64,000 nucleotides of DNA, taken from positions 9,263 to 73,262 of the forward strand of contig LSRX01000062.1 in assembly GCA_001939145.1 (NCBI GenBank). The letters run 5' to 3'. The notes beneath the pieces are model-generated. The model was not told the DNA's origin and ran no database searches. It saw only the letters and a program-made list of their open reading frames with translations. How positions within the stretch are numbered: the stretch's first letter is position 1; the number at the start of each line of letters is the position of its first letter. This stretch comes from Symbiodinium microadriaticum (taxonomy: Eukaryota > Sar > Dinophyceae > Suessiales > Symbiodiniaceae). Positions 42,901-54,649 of this stretch are shown here, in pieces. Both the position numbers and the translations under genes were made by a program.

Positions 42901-45490
42901 AGTTGAGGGGGTCTTAGGCCCTAAATTTCGGTTTGGGGCAGTTCAGGAGTCTCGGGTTTTCAGATTTTCGGGCTTAGCGGTTCTGGGGACAGGTTTTGAC
43001 TTCTCAAGGCTTTGGGTCGGGTGCTCGAGATTTCCCGTGAGGTCTTCGTCTTTGTCGGGTTCCGAGGGTTTGGGGTCTTAAGCCTTAGGACGCAACCCAA
43101 CCCAACCAAAACTCCACATCCCGTTGTTGTCATTACGGCCTAAAGCCTGAACTGCTATCGGCCCGAACCTCTGAGTGTTGTTTCACGGTGTTCATAACTT
43201 TCATCCCTAGAGCGTGAATCAGCCGAGCTTTCGCTGCGAGTGTGTTCGTTTACTTAGGGTTAGGTCAGGGCCTGCTACTCCAAGCCCCAAACCCGAACTT
43301 TCGTTCGAACCCCAAGCCCAAAACCTCAAACCCGCAAGCCCACATCACCAACCTCCCAGAGCCCTCAACCCCAAACTCAGAACACCAAAAACCCCCAGGC
43401 TCTTAAACCCGAAACCCTCAGCCCTACACCTAAACCCTAAAAAGACGACCCTGGGCACTCTCTGCCCGCAAAAAGTCAGGTCTGGGTCTTCGCCACCTGC
43501 ATCTTCGGCCTGCTTGCAGCCGCCGGGAGCTCTGAAAGGGGTGGATTTCAGGGATCACAGGGGATCGATTATGAGGACTTCCAGAGGGCATAAGGGCTAA
43601 ATTGAGTTCGACAAGTCTCGAATTTGGTGGTTCTTCGGGTTGAGGTTCTGGCAACCTTGTTACTACCACACCTTGCACCATGGAATCCAGGAGTAGCAGT
43701 ATGAAAGGGTTGAGGGTGTATGGTCAGTATAAGGTTTTGCTGGTCCTCTCTTTGTCGCAAGACCCTGGACTCACGCCGAGTCTCCCAAAGGTCGTCGTCT
43801 GCTTTGCCGTGCGAGGATCGCTGTGCTGACCCCAGGAGGGATCCGGGTGGTACTGTGTAGAGGTCCCCCAAAGGGGTTCCCCGAATAATGAAGAACGCAG
43901 GGCTTCTGTACGGATTCTGACAAATGTTACATGCATTTAGGTTGGGGTGAAGGTGAGGTGAAGGGATGTGTCTGTAAAGGATCCAGTACTGAAGGACAGA
44001 TTGACCATTCAAGGCCGCTTCTTTGACGGGTTCCTCTCAGAAAAGTGGGCTATGGGGTTCTAATTTCGAATTGTTTCAGCCGAAAGGAGGGATCGCAAAG
44101 GACCAGAAGCCCTGAAAGCACCCCTGAGCCCCCACAGAACTCAACTCTGGAACCGTACACCCCTACAACCCCGTAAGCCCCTTGGACCCTTACCTCACTC
44201 AACCCTACACCCCTAGAAGTCCCGAAAGAACCCCCCTACAACCCCTGAGTCTTAGACCCCAACCCCCAAACCCCACACCCCAAAACACCTCAGCCAACGC
44301 CTAAACCCCGAATGAGACCCTATGTATGCCAAGGCTGGGCCTCTACAGCATTTGCCTCCACCTGAGCACCGGGCCTGGTTGTGGGCTGCTGGATTCCCTC
44401 GAGGCGCTGGAGCCCTCCTCCGTTTTCGTGTTCAGGGTTTGGGGTTCAGTGTTTTCTTTTTTTTTTTTTTGCGGCTGGGTGCTTAGGGAATCTCGATCTT
44501 TGGACTTTAGCATCGGGGAGTTCACAGTTTGTTTCTGGGCATTGAGGGACTTCGGGTTCAGCGCTCGCTGTTTTAGGGTTGGGGGCTTCGCGGGTTGGAT
44601 TTGCTGTGCAAGGGCTGGGATTGGGGTTTGATGTTGGGCTTATCTCTGTGAGATCATGGTTTCGGTGTAGGCCTTCGGGGTGTTTGAGATACTGTCATCG
44701 ATCAAGGCATCAGAATTCCACCTATGATAGCACGTCAAGTTGCTGTGTCCACAAAGCTGAAGCCCCAACCCCAAGCCAACGAACGCGAAAGCCCTGGACC
44801 GCCGCACGCAAACCGCAACTTGAGCATTGGACTGCACCAGACCATGCATCCGACCTACCCTTTATCTGCCTAGAGTTGGTGAGGTCTGACACTTCAGGTT
44901 TTCGTGACGAGGACTAGGGGCCTCAACCTGAAAAGCTCGATTGTTTCTGAGTTTCTGCACCTCAACTTCGTGAGCAGGCGATGGTCCTGGTCTTGTCACC
45001 TGCAGGCCATCCTCTCGTTGGAGTTTGTGGTCCCTCAGCCTAAACCTAAACCCTACCCGAAACCCGGAATATAGGTTGTTGAATTTGGGTCTAAGTCAGC
45101 CGTGGGACATTTATCCCAAGTAATGCCCGAACCCAAATACACATCGTACAAGCATGAACCCTGTACCAAATTCAAGCTACACCCCGAATCATACACTCCA
45201 AACCCTTAATAGGGCGTTGTGATTAGGGCCACGAGGGTAGTAAGACACCAGCCGTACAACGAAGCCAGCCGACACCGTGAAGCTTGCACCCTAAGTGAAA
45301 GCTTGACACCCTAGACGAAGAACCTATAAACCCTAGGCGATCGGGTTTAGGAACGTCGCAGAAGCAACCACATAAATAAGCAACCGGTCAAGAAACCCTA
45401 GTCCTAGCTGTGTTCTTTTGAAGAAGCCATACCAAGTACCAGACAGGTTGTTTAGAAGCCCAAGCCACCCAAGCCGCCCAAACCGCCCAA
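39935..45490. other. Telomere-like mosaic, no firm gene
   Basis: C-strand blocks lie at 40,190-40,215, 43,290-43,440 and 44,110-44,310. G-strand blocks lie at 40,380-40,450, 41,165-41,340, 42,900-43,080 and 44,425-44,600. A G8/C7 hairpin lies at 42,385-42,400 and CCCCC-ATAAA-GGGGG near 40,858-40,873. A minus frame at 42,348-42,746 has His-rich repeats from GATGCTC units. Nothing firm is seen. Confidence 0.4.
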
Positions 45491-45550
45491 GCCCCTAAAG
45501 CCTAAAGCCTAAACCTAAACTCTAAACCCTAAACCCTAAACCCTAAATCC
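45491..45550. repeat. CCTAAAG/CCCTAAA telomere-like array
   Basis: CCTAAAG units grade into pure CCCTAAA. Just upstream, 45,455-45,490 carries nine-base CCCAAGCCG-like units. A GC-rich core (45,558-45,655) and a G-strand block (45,660-45,695) follow. Confidence 0.9.
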
Positions 45551-45699
45551 CAAGCCCCCATGGAACCACCGGTCAGGCCTGGGCATCGCTTTCTGCCGCC
45601 TTGCCGGGACCCGGGCGCCAGATGTCGCTGGGGGCCCGGACTTCTTCGGCTTCCGGGGGGCTTGGGGTTCTCGGTTTGGGGTTTAGGGTTTAGTTCCGA

Positions 45700-47860
45700 A
45701 AGTTTTTTTTCAGGGGCCCTGCATGTAACGGTAAGAGTTCTACAAAGGTTTCTGAAGAATGCTGTAAAGTTGCAAGGGCTTGGTCAGGTTCTTTCGCGTG
45801 TTTTTTTTTACAAGGATAAATTTGAAGCGTTTTTTGGGTGTATTTATTTAAGGTTTGGGCTTTCGGAGTTTGGGGGCTCTGGCTCTTGTGTTTCGGGCCT
45901 GGGGTTGAGGGTAAAAAGGCTTTTCAACACGAGACGGATACAACTTTGAAAAAGGAGCACAATGCCATGCATACCCTCGAAGAGATTTGTCTAAACTCTG
46001 CAGCCCGGCTGCCCGCAGCCAGGCGGCGATCCTCCTCTGCCTCTCTGCGGGTGAGGCAGCAGCCGCAAAGCGGGTAACATGATCCGTCGTTGTAGGCCTG
46101 AGATTTTTGAGACTCTGAGCCCCAGGCGTTAAACCCAAGGCTGGGACCCAAAGCCCTGGAGCCTGAGGTCTTCCTACCCCCCCAACATGGGGTCCACGTC
46201 TTTGGCTTCGGCCTTGGAGTTGAGGGTTTGGGGATTTTTTAGGCTTCTGGGCTTCTAGGGTTTCCGGTTAAGGCTTCTGGGGTTGAGGGTTCAGGGTTTG
46301 GGCTTTGAGGGTCGGGGGGTTCTATCATGTGATTGCTCACTTGTGTCGCGTTTTCCAAGCCTCAGGCTCTCAGAGGCAATTGTAGAGTGGCAGTGCCACA
46401 TAAAGTCTCCAAACTTAGAGCCCCCACCAACCCTAAAGCTCAGGAGGCTCTAGGATGTAGGATTTATGGGAATAGGCTTTTCTGGCACATGCTTGGCATA
46501 GGTCCTCGAGGATTTCTAGAAGCTCCCTTTGTTTCGACCTTCGGACCCTTAAGGCTTCCCAAGCCGGAAGATGTCGAACCAAAAGGCCTACCCGACGCCA
46601 AGACTTTCTACCGAGGCTTGAAGCCGAAAGCCGGAAACTTTGATTCCGATGAAAAGGGGCCTTTATAATTTTCAGGGAATAGGGTTTTGGAGTGTAGTAT
46701 ATTCGAGAAGTAATAAGGAACCCTAAGGGATGATTTTGAACAGCAACGTCGGCGAAAAGATTACAGCATGTCAGGTTGCGTCTCTGATGCTTCAGACGCA
46801 GGCCGTGTTCTGTGGGAGCATTGGATTTCGGGTGTGGGGTTTCGGGTTTCAGGTTTGGAGTCTAGGGCTTGCAGATTGGGCTTGAGGTTTGGGGTTTAAG
46901 AGTGGACGAAGGTTCCCGGACGTAGGTGGTCTTTGCGATTCAGGATTGCGGTCGGGCGTCTTTGGTTTCGGGTTCAGGATTTGCGAAACGGTCGTGGGAT
47001 CGGTTTTGAGCCTCATTCGGGTTTTCGGATTTAGGCATTGCGAGTTTGGCTTCAAAATTATGCGCCCAGCGTATACCCCACAACCCATAAATTCAAACCC
47101 GGGAACTCGAAACCCTACACCTACCTCCCACCATTTTGCCGAGTTCGTGAGGTCTTTCGTAGACGGGCACAACGAGGGATTGAACTCACAGGTGGGAGGT
47201 TAGAGGGTTAACCCTAGCCCTAGACCTCAAGCCCAAACCTCAACCCTACAGCAAGAGTCCTAAACACCCAAGCCGAACCTGAGATGTCCAGGCCAGGGTT
47301 CGGCTTGAGCTCTTAGGACACGGCCCCGGTTAGGACCAAGGCTTGGGTTGGGCCTCTGGTGTCCTGAGTCCTGATGCACATCTGCAGACACGAAGTGCAG
47401 CCAGCACCAAATACATCGCGGAGGAGTCCATCAGAATCTTGATCTTGGGTGGATGTTGTTCCAGCATCAGCGATGTGGCGCTAGCTTGCTGTGGTCACTG
47501 ACCAGCCGGGGTTGAACCATAAATTTTGGACTACGGGTCATCGTCGAACAGGACTGTAGCTGCTACCTGACGCAGTCTCCAGGCTATAGCGTCTGAAATC
47601 ATGACTCGATGCATCAGGGTAGGGCTTGTTCATCCCACACAGCCCGAACATGTTCCTGCGCACTGCCGCTTGCGCCGGAGCATTTTGCTCTCCTGATCGA
47701 GACCCGAATCATGTTGTTTACCTCATGTCAACTATGTCCTGAATCTGCTCATGCCCCACGCTGTTTGGCAGTGCATCTGGTTGACATAGGACCATGTGCA
47801 GAAGGTGCACGTAATGCACCCACGAAGATAGGACGACGAGGTGTATAGGTGTGTGTGTAG
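45700..47860. other. Mosaic of G-strand repeats and islands, no gene
   Basis: G-strand blocks lie at 46,205-46,320 and 46,825-47,040. C-strand fragments lie at 47,090-47,130 and 47,205-47,275. An inverted repeat, AAGCCGAAC...GTTCGGCTT, lies at 47,270-47,306. A 111-codon frame at 46,333-46,668 has no ATG and is not supported. Confidence 0.4.
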
Positions 47861-47878
47861 ACAACTGTATCTGAATGT

Positions 47879-47910
47879 ATGTACGACGACGACGACGACT
47901 ACTACTCCTG

Positions 47911-47961
<51 letters not shown>

Positions 47962-48024
47962 CTACTCCTACTGCTACTGCTACTGCTACTGCTACGGCTA
48001 CCGCTACTGCTGCTGCTGCTGCTG

Positions 48025-48093
<69 letters not shown>

Positions 48094-48215
48094 TGGCTAC
48101 TAGTCCTGCTGCTGCCACTGCTACCACGACCACCTCCGCCACCACCGGCATCACCGTCACCACCGTCACCAGCGCTCACACCGCAACTGTCACCATCACC
48201 GACGACGACGACGAC
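47879..48215. repeat. (CTA)n array without an adjacent element
   Basis: (GAC)n, (CTA)n, (CTCCTA)n, (CTG)n, a longer (CTA)n, then imperfect (CAC/ACC) triplets and (GAC)n at the right end. No GTCTCGGCTTGCAGA motif follows it. It may represent an unoccupied target of the retroelement family. Long frames on both strands are artefacts. Confidence 0.95.
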
Positions 48216-49114
48216 GACGATTGACACCAACAAGAACAAAAGCTTAGCCAGGATTCGCGATATCTTTTCCCAAGGGCCGCTCTGCCTGCATACGTTGCCC
48301 GGGCACCCAAATGAGGTTGGGAGTCTTTATCGGCGTCGGTTAAGACATTTGTGATGTGAGCTCATGTTGAAATGCCAGTATTTCTTATACTCGCCGCAGT
48401 GTTTTTCTTTGGGGCTGTGCAAGGTTGAAGGGTGCTTAGAGGCGGTTTAGTGACTTGGGGATCCAGCGCTGGGTCCTAGCGTGTCAGAACCGGCCTTCAG
48501 GTGAGGCACGCACGCCCCGTTACGAAGTATCTGAAAACCTAACTCAGCATTGATCATGTTTTGTATAGAGGCCCTTGAGGGAATGATTCCGAAAGACCAG
48601 CGTGTATCCTGAGGGGATTGTAGGAACAAGGGTCCAGCGCACGATTGTTTGCACGCACATGCAGAGAGGTTTGCATAGTTCCCACAACATCAATGAGGCA
48701 ATTCCCTGAACTAGACCCGGGAGTCAAAACATCAATCCCAACATCCTAAAACCGAGCATCCGAAGTCCGTCCTCGACCAAACTGACTCCGGCCCACGGGG
48801 CTGCGTATTCACGAGCAGCTGTTCATCACTGTAGTTTACTGTTGCATGCGGTCCTGGTTCTAGTGTGGCGATGATGGAGAGCTGCGGGGGCATTTTCTTT
48901 CGCACTAAATCCCGGCTACGGGTTAGCAGCTGATGGTCTCAGCAGCATGAACCAGCTGACTTCATGGTCATGTTTGCTCCGTATCATCATAGCTCTCTTG
49001 AAGTCCGGCTTTGGCGGTTTCGCGTTTGAGGAACATCAAAGCAGATCATGCTTCATGCCGTCGACAGCTTATCACATAGTTGATCTATGCCCAGTGTTCT
49101 GCTAGATATCAGGG

Positions 49115-49261
49115 TTGCAAATACACGTCACAGCTCCGAGACAATTCGACCCGACATCCACGAATCTTCAACTCCAGGCGGACGTGTACTACTGCCTCTT
49201 CTACCACCCCATGAACTTTACCGGGTTGGCACATGGCGCTCTCTTCTGCTATCAGGCTTGA
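49115..49261 (+). CDS. Exon-like open segment, unknown
   Basis: After ATATCAG a plus frame reads LQIHVTAPRQFDPTSTNLQL and ADVYYCLFYHPMNFTGLAHG up to CYQA and a TGA at 49,259. An AG acceptor is present upstream and a possible GC donor follows CTATCAG. Another plus frame and a minus frame are also open here. No family is recognised. Confidence 0.2.
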   Translation: MQIHVTAPRQFDPTSTNLQLQADVYYCLFYHPMNFTGLAHGALFCYQA

Positions 49262-49929
49262 GCTGTGTGCCGAGGGAATGTGTTGGGATCGTATCTGCTC
49301 TAAAGTCCACCGAAGCCCCAAAAACCTGAAACTCTGAAGCCCTAACTCGCTCACCGAAGTTCCCAATCCCGAATCCATAAATATCTAAATCACAGCCGCC
49401 ATAAATTGCAGCTCAATGGCTTCTGTCCTAGGATTAAAGGGTTTGGCCTCTTCGTTGTCGACTCAGAATTTTGGGGTTCAGGGGTTTCCGAAGCTTAATC
49501 CTTCCCAACCCCTCAGCATGAAAGCTTCAACACAATGTGTCTTTCGAGTTTGGGACCGAGCCAGGCTTAAGGTCTCTGGAAAGCTGAAGTGGCGATGTTT
49601 TGTTTCGGGCATTCTTGACCAGTGGATTCCCGCGATGTCGGAGCTGCTGACAGGACTAAGCAGCTGGCTCTCAAGATTAAGTGCTCCTCCTCTTTCGGGG
49701 TCCTGATACTCGCGATCTGGTATAAGAGTCCTCTGTGTTCTGAAACTTTCTTCCTTTTTCCCAAATGTCTGTGCAAACGACGAGACGGCCGTGGCCCCCT
49801 GGTAATCCCAATATAGGGATAATATAATACTGTAATACAACCCGAAAGATGCCGCCGTATCAGAGCCGGAACCCGATCCCTCAAGCTCTCAAGATCCGCG
49901 TGCGCCTAAAAATAGGAAACAATCATTGA

Positions 49930-50005
49930 ACCCTATACCCTAAACCCCTAAACCCCTAAACCCCTAAACCCCTAAACCTAAACCCTAAGCCCTAAACCCT
50001 AAAGG
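49930..50005. repeat. CCCCTAAA/CCCTAAA telomere-like array
   Basis: Four 8-base CCCCTAAA units are followed by 7-base units and a CCCTAAG variant. A GC-rich core follows, then short C and G blocks that pair (50,090-50,165). Confidence 0.95.
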
Positions 50006-51085
50006 GTGGCACCCTCAGGCCTTCCTCGTCGCAGTTCTGTGGGGCCATTTCGAAACGGTCGTGCGCTTGTGCCGCCCTTATGGTTTGTGTTTACCCTAAA
50101 CCCTCAACCCGAAACCAAAGCCCCAAAGCCGGCGTTCTTTGGGTTGAGTGTTGAGGGTTCAGGGTTACAGTGCTATTGACTGTGCCCCAGACCAGGCACG
50201 AGAAGGGGAAGCCATATTTCTCATTGTTCACACGTCTATTTTGCAATGCTTCGTTTGCTTCCTCCATGAGTGCTTTGTACGGGCCCTTCGGTTTTCACAA
50301 AGGGTGTTATAGAGGGTTCAAGCCATTCAAGTCTTTTGGGACTAGTAGGGTGTTAGGGCTCTTAGTTTTAGGACTCGCGGCGGCTTTTGGGACTCCTCGG
50401 TCTGCATGCCCCACTTGTCTCAGATACGTGATAACTCAAGCTCAATCGCTTAATCGCTAGATGCATGCCAGGTTTAATGTTTAAAAGCTGGAACTGAACG
50501 GCAGCACTTCGTCAAATTGCCACTGAATGTAATCCTCTTATGACAATTATCCTACCCTAGGCCTAAACCCTAAATCCTTTCATTGTGGGCAGGCTGTCTC
50601 TTTCTGCTATGCCATTTTATGGATCACCGCTGCTCTTCTGAGTCTCAGGCCTACTTCGTCCTTGGATCAGCTCAATGTCGAGGTCCGGATCAGACCCAGC
50701 TCCCATGCGAAGGCCGCGCCGTCCCGAAACCCGCAACCCTCCGAGGTAACGGGAATAGCACCAGATTTGTTGTGATGTGTGTAGGAGGCCTATACGAGGC
50801 TTAGAGGGTTTAGGGCGTGGTGTGTACTTCTCTTAGGAAGTGTGCAGGAGGCTTCGAGGGTATAGGGCTTAGGGCCGAAGCTTTAGATTCTCAGCGCTGA
50901 ACCTCAAACCCGCAGCCCAATGGCACACGTCCTTCATTTGAAGACCCTAAGTCGGACCCAAAATTCGACCATCCTGTATGGGAGCTGCACCTGACGCCCC
51001 AGACTTCCTACGCTTAACCCAGGGCCCAGACTCCAAACCATAGTCAAACCTTCATTCACCAAACCACCCAAAGCCCCAAACTCTG

Positions 51086-51213
51086 ATATGTGTATATATA
51101 TATACTATATATGTGGCATATATATATATATAAATATACATATACATATACATATAGATATACATACATATACATACATACATACATACATACATACATA
51201 CATACATAGATAG
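51086..51213. repeat. TA and CATA microsatellite
   Basis: (TA)n with interruptions gives way to (TACA)n for about 60 bases, ending in TAGATAGG. Confidence 0.95.
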
Positions 51214-54200
51214 GCTAACTGATGCCTCATGGCCCTAGGCCCCAAGGCCTTCCCAGTTTTCCGCCGACATACCGAACCACTTCAAAACCTACATAGGACC
51301 ATGCAGCTAAAGCAAATACGAAAGCCCCAGGAGACCAATCCCCGTTCTTAACTCTAACTCTAAACCAAGACCATCCAAGACCCCAATCACGAGACAACCA
51401 ACCTCAACACAGCACAACCCTAAAACCTAAACGGTACACCCTAGCCCTGAACCCAAAACCACAAATCCCCAGCAAAGCAAGACACTATCTGGGAGGGCCA
51501 TGCTCAGCTTTCCCCGGCTGTGCAGAAGCTGCTCCTGGAACAAGGGCCGGGTCTTGTGCTTCTGTAGGGGAGGGGTCAAGAGTTCGGGTATAGGGTTGAT
51601 CTACGCAAGGTCTTCGGTTTTGTGGATTCCTGGGTTCGGCTTTCAGGGTTTGGGGTTTGGGATGTGTCAGAGTGCCACGGCGCGACGTGCTGCGGCACTC
51701 AGCTGGAGCAATAGCCGGTAAGGCAAACGGGAAACTAGGCGACGGGGGCCAGGCCTGCGTTTACCTCCCAACTAAATACCAGACTCCTGGCAGGTCTACT
51801 CTGTCACTTGCGTCCTTGCTTTTTAGGGCTTAATGGTGTGGTTGAGGGTTGACATGTGCTTCGGTCCCATCCCGAAGCTTTACACACCTGGACGTTGGAC
51901 CAGGCTACTCTTGCTCGGGGACAACACGCCGGGCTCTCGGGTTCAGTTTACGGCTTAACTTGGAGGGAGAATGATGCATCGTAGTGCGATTCTAGCCCAA
52001 AACCCTCAAAACACGAATCCGCGAAGCTGCATGGAGGTATGGACACTGTGGGTAGTGCACTTACACCGTATCAGTGCAGCAGTATAGGCAGTAATTATGA
52101 CGACACAAAGGCTTTGCAGATTGAGAAGACACACCAGTGGCGTTCCATGTAGAAGCCGCCCAAGGGATGATAGCGGAATAGAAGTTCAACATCCCCTTGA
52201 GCGAGCAGGGCTTGTAAGTAAGGATACCCGAAGACCTAAGCTACAGCCAGTTTTGAGCTTCTGGGCCTCTGAACCACGGCCCTAGAGGGCCTTGACGTAA
52301 AGCCAAAGCCTTAAGACTTGACATCCTCAGCTCTCAGCGTGGTTGGAACGTGGGATTTGATTTGGGGTTCTTTGCGGTTCTCTGGGGCGATGTGGGGTTG
52401 GAGATGCATTGTATGAGGATTCTTTCGGCCTTTTGTTGCCTTTCGACCTTTCATAAGGGCGATATAGAGTGTTCGGTTCAAGGTTTAGGGCTCGGGGTGT
52501 TGGGTTTTAAGGCATGGGGCTGTTTGGCTCGGAAGCTCGAAGTTGAGGTTTCTGGCTTAGGAGTGTAGGATTTACTGGTTGGGGTGGCCTGCGGCACTAT
52601 GAATTGTTGGAAGACCATGGTGTAGTAATCGGAATAACTGATAAGGACATCCCCTTGCCTGACAACCCCATTCTTAACTAAAGTATGCAAAAAACCAAAC
52701 CGCCCTCTTCTGATTCTCAAGTCGCCTATGTTGCAACCTTAAGCCCTGCAGGCGAAAAGCTCAAAACTGAAACTTCAGATTCCCTAAAAACTGAAACCCC
52801 AGATACCCCAGATCCTAAGCCCCGAACCTATGAAGGGTTTAGGGGCTTCGGGTCTTTTTAAACTTCAACCCTGACCCCAAACCACAATCCATATACACGC
52901 CGATCCTGAAAGACACCTCACGCAACACCCTACAGAAGCACTACAGCAGCCTGCACACCCCTAAACCCTGAACACTACATCTGGAACGCCCAAAGCCCTG
53001 AAGCCCTACACCTTGCCCCTAATACTTCAAACCTCAAAGCCTTAAAAGCAGCACTTTCCCAAAAGTTGCCGTTGCGAGGTCTTACGAGACGGGCATGGTA
53101 ATGAGTGCAGTCGTGTCCAGAGCTGTGCAGACAATGAAGGAGCCATCGTTTGTGGGCCATTTAGGGTTTGGGGAGGGTGTAGGGCTTAAAGCATTTGGGG
53201 GTTTGGGGCTTCAGGGCTTTAGGGTTTCAGATTTTTGCAGGGTTTTCGGGTCCGCGCGCAGGGGTCAGGACTCGACCTAGTTCCGGGCTCAGGGCTTGGA
53301 ACGTTGGAGTTGGGGTGTCTATAGCGGTTTCACTGTTTGACGAATTTCTTGAGTTTTATTTGGCTTTACAGGGCTTTATAGGGTGTTGGTTGAGGTGTTT
53401 ATCTTCCATCGGCTTGGAGTTCTTAGTAACGGGATGTTGAGTTAAAGCTTTCGATGAGTATTCTGTCTGAGTTGGAAGGAACAATGCGGGAGGAGGAAGT
53501 TTGATAGTCACAGCCCTAGGCCCCAAGCCTTGCAGAAATCATGAACACTCAGCCCTCAATCGGCTAGCAAGCAGCACCCGCTGCTGCGCTTGGCAAGCCA
53601 AACCCCAAGCCCTGGACCTAACGTCTATGCATTGTACCTTTTGTTGTAAAATTTTGCCTTAAGTTAAGCTCCAAAGTCCAAAGCCTGCAACTGAAACCGC
53701 TAAGTTACTAAGCCTTAAACTGTCTCTTCTTTGCCAGGCTCCACGCTGGACCTTTCCGACCGACCCAGTAGGTGCGCCAGGTTTGGATGTTGAATACTGA
53801 TAATCATGACGATGGTGATAGCAGTCAAGCTATTAATGATACGAGTTATAATCACAATACGAATAATCAGGTTCGTGAAAGGGGTAGTGGTCGTAGTAGA
53901 GGCCCTTATTCGTAGCTGTGGCCCCCCTCCCCACACTTGGGGGCGGGGGAGGGGGCGGGGAGAGGGGGGATGGGGGAATAACATGCTCTTGATTGATGCT
54001 TGGTGCTGGTGCTGCATGATGCCGGTTTGCTCTTGGTGCGAAAAATCCGTATTTTTTTCCCCGGCGCAGGCCATTTTTGCCTGTGTATTTTGGGCAGTCC
54101 TAGAAAATTCCCTTAAAGGACCGCTAGTATTTTCCCGAAAACACCCTTTGTTTTTTCTCTCTACATTGATTTTGATTCTTATAGGGGCCACGGAAGGGGA

Positions 54201-54231
54201 GCCGCAGGCTCTTAGGCCCCTGGCCCCAGGG

Positions 54232-54273
54232 CTCCCGACCCCCAGTCGGTACATCACAGACTGGGGGTGGGAG
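54232..54273. repeat. GC-rich stem-loop
   Basis: CTCCC-G-ACCCCCAGTC pairs with GACTGGGGGT-GGGAG around an 11-base loop. The stem has 15 pairs with one bulge. It lies about 30 bases left of the MITE-like element. Confidence 0.85.
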
Positions 54274-54300
54274 CTCTGCTGTAACTAGATTTAGCAAAAT

Positions 54301-54425
54301 GGCCTCAACTTAATGCCGCGTAACGATATGAAAGTAAATATAAAAAAATGGGTGGGCCCGGCCTGGTGANCGCGCACGAGGTCTTTTTTTATCCAGTTTT
54401 ATTCTAGGGCGGCATTAAGTTAGGC
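54301..54425. mobile_element. MITE-like element with terminal inverted repeats
   Basis: The left end CCT(C)AACTTAATGCCGC is matched by the reverse complement of the right end GCGGCATTAAGTTAGG. Inner A-rich and T-rich stretches (TATAAAAAAATGG / TCTTTTTTTATCC) extend the pairing. At about 125 bases with no coding capacity it resembles a small DNA transposon derivative. No clear target-site duplication was found. Confidence 0.65.
54370..54370. other. Ambiguous base (n)
   Basis: The only ambiguous base in the window lies in the centre of the MITE-like hairpin, where the arms fold back. A sequencing or assembly difficulty at the hairpin is likely. Confidence 0.95.
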
Positions 54426-54649
54426 ACCCTAATCCCGTACAACATGGACTGATGCTCACTGTTGCTCGTCTGGGTGGCCCCAATTGCCTCTCGTCCGTAA
54501 CCTCCGGCCCCCCTCCCGCCCTCCTGCCCCCCTCAAGTTTGTCAAGGCGGGGACGCATCAACATTCAATGGCATGTTGATCCTTCCCAAACCTGCCTCCC
54601 TTTCCGAAAGGCCCGGGCCATAGAAAAACCGAAAACGCACGACAAGGAA

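Larger units (their letters stand above)
48240..54230. other. Mosaic of telomere-like DNA and islands
   Basis: C-strand blocks lie at 49,310-49,380, 49,930-50,005 and 52,740-52,870. G-strand blocks lie at 50,140-50,165, 52,355-52,560 and 53,155-53,260. A triplet-like irregular stretch lies at 53,790-53,900 and a G-rich run (G-quadruplex prone) at 53,935-53,985. A complex island at 50,010-50,085 reads QAFLVAVLWGHFETVVRLCR. No gene is called apart from the 49.1 kb segment. Confidence 0.4.

Noticed and set aside
47718-48239. Long Ser-, Val-, Leu- and Thr-rich frames on both strands
   Set aside because: All come from the triplet array at 47,879-48,215; every frame of a pure triplet array is open.
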